A DNA stretch of 9,543 bases, from assembly GCA_030066455.1 (NCBI GenBank), contig JASJBQ010000175.1, positions 1 to 9,543 on the forward strand. The letters run 5' to 3'. A program made the translations under genes and the position numbers. Under the pieces are notes generated by a model. The model saw nothing but the letters and a program-made list of their open reading frames with translations. It had not been told where the DNA came from and did no database searches. Shown here piece after piece: positions 1 through 6,118 of the stretch; position 1 is the first letter of the stretch, and every line of letters begins with the position of its first letter. Origin of the DNA: Desulfobacterales bacterium (GTDB lineage: Bacteria > Desulfobacterota > Desulfobacteria > Desulfobacterales > UBA5852).

Positions 1-249
1 GTGGGCTATGTGGTCTGGCTGATGCGCGGCGGGATGCTCTTAAGTTCTCTGCTGTCCTCCCTGCCGGCCTGGCAGCTTCTCGACCCGCTGCCGATTCTGG
101 CCCGCCGCAAAGATGACGACAACAACGATGACGATGAATCGCTCGAATCCATTCTGGAGCGCAAACCCGACCCTCCCGATCCGCAGACCAGGCCTGTCGG
201 CGGATCCGGAGATCACCGGTGGTCAAGAGATAAGACATGCGAAGACTAA
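1..249 (+). CDS. C-terminal end of a large (probably surface/adhesin-like) protein, 5' truncated
   Basis: The frame is open at the left edge and stops with TAA at 247-249. The GTG at position 1 is taken as an internal Val codon rather than a start. The visible 82 residues begin with a hydrophobic, Leu/Ser-rich segment (VVWLMRGGMLLSSLLSSLP, then AWQLLDPLPIL). Next come a basic ARRK, an acidic run (DDDNNDDDESLESILE) and a Pro/Arg-rich polar end. A hydrophobic segment, positive residues and a polar tail suggest a C-terminal membrane anchor with the tail in the cytoplasm. From memory, similar LLSSLPAW..DPLP endings occur on giant repeat-containing proteins (DUF4347, cadherin-like or VCBS types) in marine proteobacteria. 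That assignment is an inference, because none of the repeat region is in the window. Codon use matches the neighbours. The gene overlaps the kinase start by 13 nt in another frame, so the two are probably translated from one mRNA. Confidence 0.65.
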   Translation: MGYVVWLMRGGMLLSSLLSSLPAWQLLDPLPILARRKDDDNNDDDESLESILERKPDPPDPQTRPVGGSGDHRWSRDKTCED

Positions 250-3182
250 GCGTCAAATTCCGGGTCGTCCTCGGATTGGTCGGCCTGACCGTCTGTATCG
301 CCATGCTGGCATTTTATGCGGGCTTCATACCGGACAAGACCGCCATCGTGCGGGAGAGCCGCAAGGCGCTGGCCGAAACCATCGCCATTCACAGTACAGC
401 CCTGGTGCTGACCAACGAATTCCAGCGTCTGGCCGCCGATTTCAAACTGCTGGCCGCGCGCAACGCTGATCTGATCTCCCTGGGGCTGCGCCGCGTCGAC
501 GGCCGGTCGCTGATCGCCAGCGACGAGCACGATGGGCTGTGGCAGAGCATGGAAGGCGAATACTCCAAAGACACGCAGGTCCGTGTCCCCATCTGGGCCG
601 GGGAAATGAAATGGGGGCAGCTGGAACTGCGTTTCAAAACGTTGCAGCAGGATGGGCCCGGTCTCATTTTCGCTCATCCGGTCGTGCGGCTAACGTTGTT
701 CCTGGGCGGGCTTTGTTTCCTGGCCTTTTACTTCTACATCGGCAAGGTGCTGCGCCATCTGGATCCCTCCAAGGCCATCCCCGGGCGGGTACGATCGGCG
801 CTCGATACCCTGGCCGGCGGTCTCCTGGTGCTCGATCGCAAAGAGCAGATCGTGCTGGCCAACAAGTCTTTCGCCGGGCTGCTTGGCAAAACCCCGGAGG
901 ATCTATTGGGCTATCGGGCCGGCGACTTGCCCTGGATTGCACCGGAAGGCGGCCGTGTCGAAAAAGGTGACCGGCCCTGGAACCGGGCCCTGACCGCGGG
1001 CGAAGTCCAGGCCGCGCGCATCCTGCGTCTGCAGATGGCGGGCCGCGAGCCCCTCACGTTCAGCATCAACGCATCGCCGGTACCGGGCGCGGAAGGCAAA
1101 TATGCCGGTGTCCTGGTGAGCTTCGACGATGTGACCGCTCTGGAGAAAAAAGAGGTCGAACTGCGGCGCTCCAAGGAAGAAGCCGAAAGCGCCAACCAGG
1201 CCAAGAGCGCGTTTCTGGCCAATATGAGCCACGAAATCCGCACCCCCATGACGGCCATCCTGGGCTTCACCGAGATCCTGAAACGCGGTTACGACCGCAA
1301 CCGCGGGGACAGTCTCCGGTATCTCGACACCATCCACTCCAGCGGCCACAACCTGCTCGAGCTGATCAACGACATTCTCGATCTTTCCAAGGTGGAGTCG
1401 GGGCGGCTGGAAATCGAGAAGGCCTGGAGCGAACCGCACCGCATCATCGGCGATGTCCTGCAAGTCCTTAACATCAACGCGCGTGAAAAGGGTCTGGCCC
1501 TCAATTTCGAGGCCCGGGGCGATCTTCCGCAGCGGATCATGACGGATCCGGCCCGCTTTCGGCAGATCGTTTTCAACCTGGTGGGCAATGCCATCAAATT
1601 CACCGCCCAGGGCGAGGTTCGCGTGCTCTGCCGTTTCGACGCTTCCGCCGGTGCCCCCCGGCTGCTGATCGCCATCGTCGATACCGGTATCGGTATTGCG
1701 GCCGACAAGCAGGAATCGATATTCGACCCCTTCACCCAGGCCGACGCCAACGTTACCCGCCACTTCGGGGGCACAGGTCTGGGGCTGGCGATCAGCCGCA
1801 GGTTCGCGCGGGCCCTGGGCGGCGACATCACGGTCGAGAGCCGACCCGGTGAGGGCAGCACCTTCACGGTGACGTTAGGCACCGGCGATGTCGACGGCGT
1901 GCCCTTGCTCACGCCGCAGGCGGTGGCCGCGGCGACGGCGTCATGCGTCGAAGTCGAGCCGTTGCGCTGGCAGTTTCCCGCGGCCCGGATCCTGGTGGTC
2001 GACGACGGGGCTGAAAACCGCGAACTGTTGCGCCTCTTTCTCGAGGAGGCAGGGGCCACGGTGGAAGAGGCCGCAAACGGCCAACAGGGTGTGGAATCCG
2101 CCTTGGCGGCGGATTTCGACGCCATCCTGATGGATGTCAACATGCCGGTCATGGACGGCTTCAGCGCCACACGCAAGTTGCGCCGGCAGGGCGTATCCAC
2201 CCCGATCATCGCCCTGACCGCCAATGCCATGAAAGGATTCGAACAGGAATGTCTGGAAGCCGGCTATTCGGGTTATTTTTCCAAACCCATCGACATCGAC
2301 CGACTGATGCAGCAGATGGCGGGTCTGCTGGGCGGCAAACCACTGGAGACCACAACCGACACGGCCCCGGCTGAGGTCCTTGCGGATGAGCGCGTTGCGG
2401 CGGTGCCCGATATGGACCGCGCGCCGATCGTTTCGACCCTGCCGGCCAACAACGAGCGCTTCCGCGATCTCGTGGCACGCTTCATCGAACGGCTGCACAC
2501 GCAACTCGACGCGGCCCGGCAATCCCACGACGAGGGCCGGATCACGGAACTCGCCGTTTTTGCCCACTGGCTCAAGGGCGCCGGCGGCAGTGTCGGATTC
2601 GATACGCTGACGGCACCGGCCAACAAGCTGGAAGCGCTGGCCAAGGCGGGCGGCCCCGGTGAGGAGATCGCCCGGACCTTGGAAACGATGCAGGCCATCG
2701 CCGCCCGTCTGGCCGCCCCCGGCACGGCAACGCCCGAAGCGTCATGCACCCCGGTCGGCGATACGGCGGGCAAATCCATGCCCAACAGGGTGATGCAGGC
2801 CGTCTTGTCGGACACGGTGTCGCCCGTGACTTCGCGATTGGCGGGCAATCCCCGCCTGCAGACGGTGATCGGCAAGTTTATCACCAAACTTGGCTCGGAG
2901 CTTAAAAGGGCGCAGTCGGCGCTGGACCGGGGCGATATGGCCCAACTGGCTCTGATCGCCCACTGGCTGAAAGGCGCCGGCGGCACCGTGGGGTTCGATG
3001 TGTTTACGGCGCCGGCGGCTGAACTCGAGCAATTGGCCCAAGCCGACAATGCGGCGGATGCCGGCCGGGTCCTCGAACACCTCGAATCCCTGGCAAAGGC
3101 CATCGTTCCACCGACCTTAACCCAAAACCGCAATCCGGTTGCAAGTGCCGTCGGTCATGCGCCGGTCGCCGGCAGCAGTTAA
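237..3182 (+). CDS. Hybrid sensor histidine kinase with PAS, receiver and two tandem HPt domains
   Basis: Membrane phosphorelay kinase of 981 residues. TM helices lie near 9-31 and 148-171 and bracket a periplasmic sensor of about 115 residues of unknown ligand. A PAS domain follows (about 186-300), then HisKA with SHEIRTP (phospho-acceptor H332). The HATPase part has an N-box with N447/N451, DTGIGI at 482-487 and GGTGLGLAIS at 511-520. A receiver domain (about 584-697) has D589/D590, phospho-acceptor D633, T661 and K683. Two HPt domains follow, each with AHWLKGAGG, at H777 and H909. All catalytic motifs look intact, so an active kinase and full His-Asp-His relay are expected. The ATG at 237 overlaps the end of the upstream gene; only a weak purine stretch (AGAGA, 226-230) precedes it, consistent with translational coupling. 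No DNA-binding output is present. The REC-EAL gene starts 14 nt downstream and is the obvious phosphate acceptor. Confidence 0.95.
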   Translation: MRRLSVKFRVVLGLVGLTVCIAMLAFYAGFIPDKTAIVRESRKALAETIAIHSTALVLTNEFQRLAADFKLLAARNADLISLGLRRVDGRSLIASDEHDGLWQSMEGEYSKDTQVRVPIWAGEMKWGQLELRFKTLQQDGPGLIFAHPVVRLTLFLGGLCFLAFYFYIGKVLRHLDPSKAIPGRVRSALDTLAGGLLVLDRKEQIVLANKSFAGLLGKTPEDLLGYRAGDLPWIAPEGGRVEKGDRPWNRALTAGEVQAARILRLQMAGREPLTFSINASPVPGAEGKYAGVLVSFDDVTALEKKEVELRRSKEEAESANQAKSAFLANMSHEIRTPMTAILGFTEILKRGYDRNRGDSLRYLDTIHSSGHNLLELINDILDLSKVESGRLEIEKAWSEPHRIIGDVLQVLNINAREKGLALNFEARGDLPQRIMTDPARFRQIVFNLVGNAIKFTAQGEVRVLCRFDASAGAPRLLIAIVDTGIGIAADKQESIFDPFTQADANVTRHFGGTGLGLAISRRFARALGGDITVESRPGEGSTFTVTLGTGDVDGVPLLTPQAVAAATASCVEVEPLRWQFPAARILVVDDGAENRELLRLFLEEAGATVEEAANGQQGVESALAADFDAILMDVNMPVMDGFSATRKLRRQGVSTPIIALTANAMKGFEQECLEAGYSGYFSKPIDIDRLMQQMAGLLGGKPLETTTDTAPAEVLADERVAAVPDMDRAPIVSTLPANNERFRDLVARFIERLHTQLDAARQSHDEGRITELAVFAHWLKGAGGSVGFDTLTAPANKLEALAKAGGPGEEIARTLETMQAIAARLAAPGTATPEASCTPVGDTAGKSMPNRVMQAVLSDTVSPVTSRLAGNPRLQTVIGKFITKLGSELKRAQSALDRGDMAQLALIAHWLKGAGGTVGFDVFTAPAAELEQLAQADNAADAGRVLEHLESLAKAIVPPTLTQNRNPVASAVGHAPVAGSS

Positions 3183-3188
3183 AGGAAG
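3183..3188 (+). promoter_or_regulatory. Ribosome binding site of the REC-GGDEF-EAL gene
   Basis: AGGAAG lies just after the kinase stop codon, 8 nt before the ATG at 3197. It supports that start over later in-frame Met codons and implies re-initiation on the same message. Confidence 0.7.
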
Positions 3189-3196
3189 CATTCAGC

Positions 3197-4990
3197 ATGC
3201 AGGCTGCAATCCAACCCATAGCGCACAGGAACCGGGAGAGCGCCGCGGTCTTGTCCGCTAATGCCGCCAATCTCCTGCAGGCCAGGATCATGATGGTCGA
3301 TGACGAGCCGATCACCATGGAGGTCGTGCAGACCTTCCTGGAGGATGCCGGCTACCGTCACTTCATGCTGGTCGACGATCCGCGCAAGGCGCTGCGCATC
3401 CTCGAGGAACAGCGGCCGGATCTGCTTCTGCTCGATCTCAAGATGCCGGAGATCTCGGGTTTTGATATTCTGCAGACCCTGCGGGCCGACGACAGGTTCC
3501 GGCACCTGCCCGTGCTGATCCTGACATCGTCCTCGGACAACGCGGACAAGCTGCGGGCCCTGGACCTGGGGGCCACCGATCTGTTGTCCAAGCCGGTGGA
3601 TCCGAGCGAGCTTCAGCTGCGGGTGCGCAATACCCTGGCCGCCAAAGCGTACATGGATCAGCTGGCCTACTATGATCCGCTGACCAAGCTGCCCAACCGG
3701 TATTTGTTTCTGGAGCAGCTGGAGTGGTCGCTGGAAGGGGTCAAACGCAGCCGCGACAAGCTGGCCTTGCTGAGTATCGAGCTGGATCAGTTTGACAAGA
3801 TCAACGACACCTTGGGGCTTTATGCGGGTGACGATGTGTTGCGCGATCTGGCCGCGCGTATCGTCCAGGAGGTCCGCCAACCGGGTCTGCCGGAGCATTC
3901 CGGACTCGATGACGATACCACCGCCAGCCTGTTTCACATCGAGGGCGGTGTTTTTGCATTGATTCTGTGCCGCCTTCAACGTGAACGGGATGCCGCCCTT
4001 GTTGCCGGCCGCCTTCTCGAAGCCGTGAAGCAACCCATGCAGATCGGCCAGACGGAGCTCTATTTTACGGCCAGCATCGGCATTTCGACCTATCCCACCG
4101 AGGATGTGAGCAGCGTCGGCCTGCTGCAGCTGGCCTCTGCCGCCCGCGACCATGCCAAGAGCAGCGGCGGCAACATGTTTCAATTTTCGTCCCGTCAGAT
4201 CAACGTCAAATACCAGAAACGCCTCAGCCTCGAGGCCCGACTGCGCAGGGCTCTGGAACGCGAGGAGTTCGTGCTCCACTATCAACCCAAACTCGATGTC
4301 GCCACGAGTACCATCACCGGTGTCGAAGCGCTGCTGCGTTGGCAGGTCAAAGACCGCGGCCTCGTGCCGCTGCACCACTTCATACCGATAGCCGAGGAGA
4401 CCGGACTCATCGTGCCCATCGGGGAATGGGTGCTGGCCGAAGCCTGCCGGCAACTCGAAATCTGGCGGCAAAAGGGGCTGGCGCCGATCGACATGGCCGT
4501 CAACCTGTCTCCCTCGCAGTTTCAGAACCCAGAGATGCTGAGGGCCTTCCGGGAAATCATTACCGCCAGCCGGATCGATCCCCAGTGCCTGATCCTCGAA
4601 GTCACGGAGAGCGTCCTGCTGGAGGATGCCGACGCCGGTATCGAGACCATGAACCGCTTGAAGGAGATCGGTCTCCGGCTGGCCATCGACGACTTCGGCA
4701 CCGGCTATTCATCCCTGAGCTATTTAAAACGCCTGCCGCTGGACGAAATCAAAATCGATCGATCTTTTTTCGTCGACCTGTTCGAGGATAGCAAAAGTCG
4801 GGCCCTGGTATCCGCCCTGATCCATCTGGCACGGAGCATGGGCCTGGTCGCCGTGGCCGAAGGGGTCGAATCCGAGGCGCAGCTGCGATTCCTGCAGAAC
4901 GAAGGCTGCGACCAATACCAGGGCTACTTGTTTAGTCCGCCACGGCCAATGCATGAGTTGATGATGCTTTTGCCTGGCGTGGTCCCATGA
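3197..4990 (+). CDS. Response regulator REC-GGDEF-EAL, predicted c-di-GMP phosphodiesterase
   Basis: Cytoplasmic 597-residue output protein. The receiver domain (about 29-145) has D35/D36, phospho-acceptor D80, T110 and K132 (SKPVD). The GGDEF domain (about 154-333) keeps its opening signature (YDPLTKLPNR, DQFDKIND), but the active loop reads EGGVF at 249-253 instead of GGDEF, and no RxxD inhibitory site precedes it, so cyclase activity is unlikely. The EAL domain (about 344-592) has E377 in GVEALLRW, N436 in VNLSPSQF, E468 in LEVTES, D498/D499 in IDDFGTGYSS, K519 with D521 in KIDRSF, E555 in AEGVE and Q575 in QGYLFSPP. The metal- and substrate-binding residues of active EAL enzymes therefore appear present, and the expected reaction is c-di-GMP to pGpG. 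It sits directly behind the hybrid kinase and is probably phosphorylated by that kinase's HPt domains. In Caulobacter PdeA a degenerate GGDEF binds GTP and activates the EAL domain; the same could hold here (inference). Confidence 0.94.
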   Translation: MQAAIQPIAHRNRESAAVLSANAANLLQARIMMVDDEPITMEVVQTFLEDAGYRHFMLVDDPRKALRILEEQRPDLLLLDLKMPEISGFDILQTLRADDRFRHLPVLILTSSSDNADKLRALDLGATDLLSKPVDPSELQLRVRNTLAAKAYMDQLAYYDPLTKLPNRYLFLEQLEWSLEGVKRSRDKLALLSIELDQFDKINDTLGLYAGDDVLRDLAARIVQEVRQPGLPEHSGLDDDTTASLFHIEGGVFALILCRLQRERDAALVAGRLLEAVKQPMQIGQTELYFTASIGISTYPTEDVSSVGLLQLASAARDHAKSSGGNMFQFSSRQINVKYQKRLSLEARLRRALEREEFVLHYQPKLDVATSTITGVEALLRWQVKDRGLVPLHHFIPIAEETGLIVPIGEWVLAEACRQLEIWRQKGLAPIDMAVNLSPSQFQNPEMLRAFREIITASRIDPQCLILEVTESVLLEDADAGIETMNRLKEIGLRLAIDDFGTGYSSLSYLKRLPLDEIKIDRSFFVDLFEDSKSRALVSALIHLARSMGLVAVAEGVESEAQLRFLQNEGCDQYQGYLFSPPRPMHELMMLLPGVVP

Positions 4991-4992
4991 TC

Positions 4993-5009
4993 CGCCGTGA
5001 AAGACGGTG
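4993..5009 (+). terminator. Weak hairpin after the EAL gene, doubtful terminator
   Basis: CGCCGT and ACGGTG can pair, with one G-T wobble, around a 5-nt GAAAG loop starting 3 nt after the stop codon. No T-tract follows, so if it acts on transcription it is not a classical intrinsic terminator. It could only slow 3' decay, or do nothing. Confidence 0.2.
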
Positions 5010-5090
5010 TCGATGGCTGCGGCCGGCCGATGGACCTGAATGCTGTCAAATTATTGGCGCGTTGGCTGCCCCGGGGCTATAAATGATTCT

Positions 5091-5103
5091 TAACCAATTG
5101 AAA
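5091..5103 (-). promoter_or_regulatory. Candidate IHF binding site
   Basis: Read on the minus strand this is TTTCAATTGGTTA, matching 12 of 13 positions of the IHF consensus WATCAANNNNTTR (mismatch at position 2). It lies about 54 to 66 bp before the predicted transcription start, the usual place for IHF bending between an enhancer-bound activator and a sigma54 promoter. IHF sites are degenerate and the region is AT-rich, so chance is possible. Confidence 0.4.
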
Positions 5104-5129
5104 TAATGTGTAATTGAATACATAACCGC

Positions 5130-5146
5130 TTGGCATTTTGTTTGCA
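5130..5146 (+). promoter_or_regulatory. Sigma54 (RpoN) -24/-12 promoter
   Basis: TTGGCATTTTGTTTGCA contains the invariant GG (5132-5133) and GC (5144-5145) separated by exactly 10 nt, with the conserved TTGGCA and TTGC flanks of the RpoN consensus. It faces the adaptor gene. Taking C5145 as -12, transcription should start near 5157, about 52 nt before the ATG at 5209. It would drive the three-gene adaptor/protease unit. Transcription would need an AAA+ enhancer-binding protein, and none is encoded in this window. Confidence 0.8.
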
Positions 5147-5195
5147 GACATCCGTAAGGGCCATTTTGGCGAACACCAGTAAAAACGCACTCAAA

Positions 5196-5200
5196 AGGGG
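5196..5200 (+). promoter_or_regulatory. Ribosome binding site of the small adaptor gene
   Basis: AGGGG sits 8 nt before the ATG at 5209 and favours that codon over the in-frame ATG at 5224, which is too far from it. Confidence 0.65.
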
Positions 5201-5208
5201 TTTCTGGC

Positions 5209-6084
5209 ATGCGCACGAAAACCATGATTTCCAAATCGGCCGCGATTATTTTTGGGGCCGCACTCGTCGTGACGGTGATCGGTGGACCGCTGTCCTCCCG
5301 GGCCGAGACGTTGCAGGGGATTACGGCGCCCAAGGCTGACATTATGCTGTCCTTTGTTGTTCCGGGCCGGATCAGCGAGGTTCGCGTCAAGGAAGGCGAC
5401 GAGGTCGAAAAGGGCCAGGTGCTTGTCCGTCTTTATGACCAGCCTGAAAAAATCCAGTGCGAACAGCTTAAAATGCTCTCGGAGGATCAAACCAAGATCC
5501 TGGCTGCCAAGGCGGAGCTGGCACAGAAAAAAGTCGATTTGAAAAAAGTTGAGATGGCGCGTGCCAAAGGTGCCGCCAGCGACTGGGAGGTCGAGCATCT
5601 CAACCTGGACGTCCGCATTGCCGAGCTGGCGCTGAAGTCTTCCCGGTTCGAGCAGGCCCAGTATGTCCGTCGTTACCGTCATGCCGAAAGCCAGCTGGCG
5701 CTGATGCGCTTGCGGGCACCCGTGGCGGGCCTGGTGGAAGATGTCAGCGTGGAGGCCGGCGAGTCGATCGGAACCCTTGGCGCGGTCGTTCGCCTGGTTC
5801 AAAACGATCCCCTGTGGATCGATCTGCCGGTTCCCCTGGACCAAGCGGTCGAATTGGTCAAGGAGCAGGACATCTGGGTGACTTTCCCCGGTGCGGCCGC
5901 ACCGGTGAAACCCAATGGGAGGATCATCAGCATTGCCACCGTGGCGGATGCCGCCAGCGATACCCTGCGTGTTCGGGTGGAGCTCTCCAACCCGCTGAAG
6001 CGGCCGGCCGGAGAGCGCGTGGAAGTCGCCTTCTCGGCCCCGGTGGACGGGACCGACAAAGACCTGGCGCAGCTGGAGAAGTAA
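5209..6084 (+). CDS. Small periplasmic adaptor protein of the HlyD/MFP type
   Basis: A 291-residue membrane-fusion-type adaptor. The N-terminus has basic residues, a hydrophobic core (about 11-27) and SSRA just before E33, so it looks like a Sec signal peptide. There is no lipobox Cys, so the protein is either a soluble periplasmic adaptor or is held by an uncleaved helix. A first half-lipoyl segment (about 38-74, VPGRISEVRVKEGDEVEKGQ) leads into a charged coiled-coil hairpin (about 80-163). The second half-lipoyl segment (about 165-195, LRAPVAGLVEDVSVEAGESI) and a beta-barrel (about 200-278) follow. It is shorter than typical 350-450-residue HlyD/AcrA proteins, mainly because the N-terminal lead-in and membrane-proximal part are short. 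It is first in the sigma54-driven unit and 34 nt before the GAF-HlyD gene. The family bridges an inner-membrane transporter to an outer-membrane channel; neither partner is visible here. Confidence 0.87.
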   Translation: MRTKTMISKSAAIIFGAALVVTVIGGPLSSRAETLQGITAPKADIMLSFVVPGRISEVRVKEGDEVEKGQVLVRLYDQPEKIQCEQLKMLSEDQTKILAAKAELAQKKVDLKKVEMARAKGAASDWEVEHLNLDVRIAELALKSSRFEQAQYVRRYRHAESQLALMRLRAPVAGLVEDVSVEAGESIGTLGAVVRLVQNDPLWIDLPVPLDQAVELVKEQDIWVTFPGAAAPVKPNGRIISIATVADAASDTLRVRVELSNPLKRPAGERVEVAFSAPVDGTDKDLAQLEK

Positions 6085-6118
6085 TCACCGACATCCGAGG
6101 CAAAGGACCCTTCAGGCA

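Larger units (their letters stand above)
4991..5208 (+). other. Intergenic regulatory region between the two gene clusters
   Basis: This 218-bp stretch holds no convincing gene. The left part is GC-rich and contains two 10-bp palindromes (CGGCCGGCCG at 5020-5029 and GCCCCGGGGC at 5068-5077). The part from about 5078 to 5143 is clearly AT-rich, unlike the rest of the window, and carries the sigma54 promoter and a candidate IHF site. The region from the predicted transcription start (near 5157) to the ATG at 5209 is a leader of about 52 nt. Confidence 0.8.

Noticed and set aside
1..249. Complete small 82-residue gene starting at GTG 1
   Set aside because: The frame is open to the left edge, no RBS can be seen, and the sequence reads as the C-terminal anchor and tail of a longer protein.
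3656..4195. GGDEF domain as an active diguanylate cyclase
   Set aside because: The catalytic loop is EGGVF, lacking the acidic residues required for cyclase chemistry.
3179..4471. Minus-strand open frame of 430 codons opposite the REC-GGDEF-EAL gene
   Set aside because: The plus strand encodes conserved REC and EAL motifs across the same bases; the antisense product is low-complexity and lacks family features.
5055..5069. Second GG-N10-GC match (TGGCGCGTTGGCTGC) as another sigma54 promoter
   Set aside because: It lacks the TT before the GC and is weak beside the near-consensus site at 5130-5146.
5130..5339. Short plus-strand frame (69 codons) starting within the sigma54 promoter
   Set aside because: Its start lies upstream of the predicted transcription start and it overlaps the adaptor gene in another frame without a supporting RBS.
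5046..5390. Minus-strand open frame of 114 codons covering the intergenic region and the start of the adaptor gene
   Set aside because: It crosses the sigma54 promoter and the signal-peptide coding part of a well-supported gene, and its product has no recognisable features.
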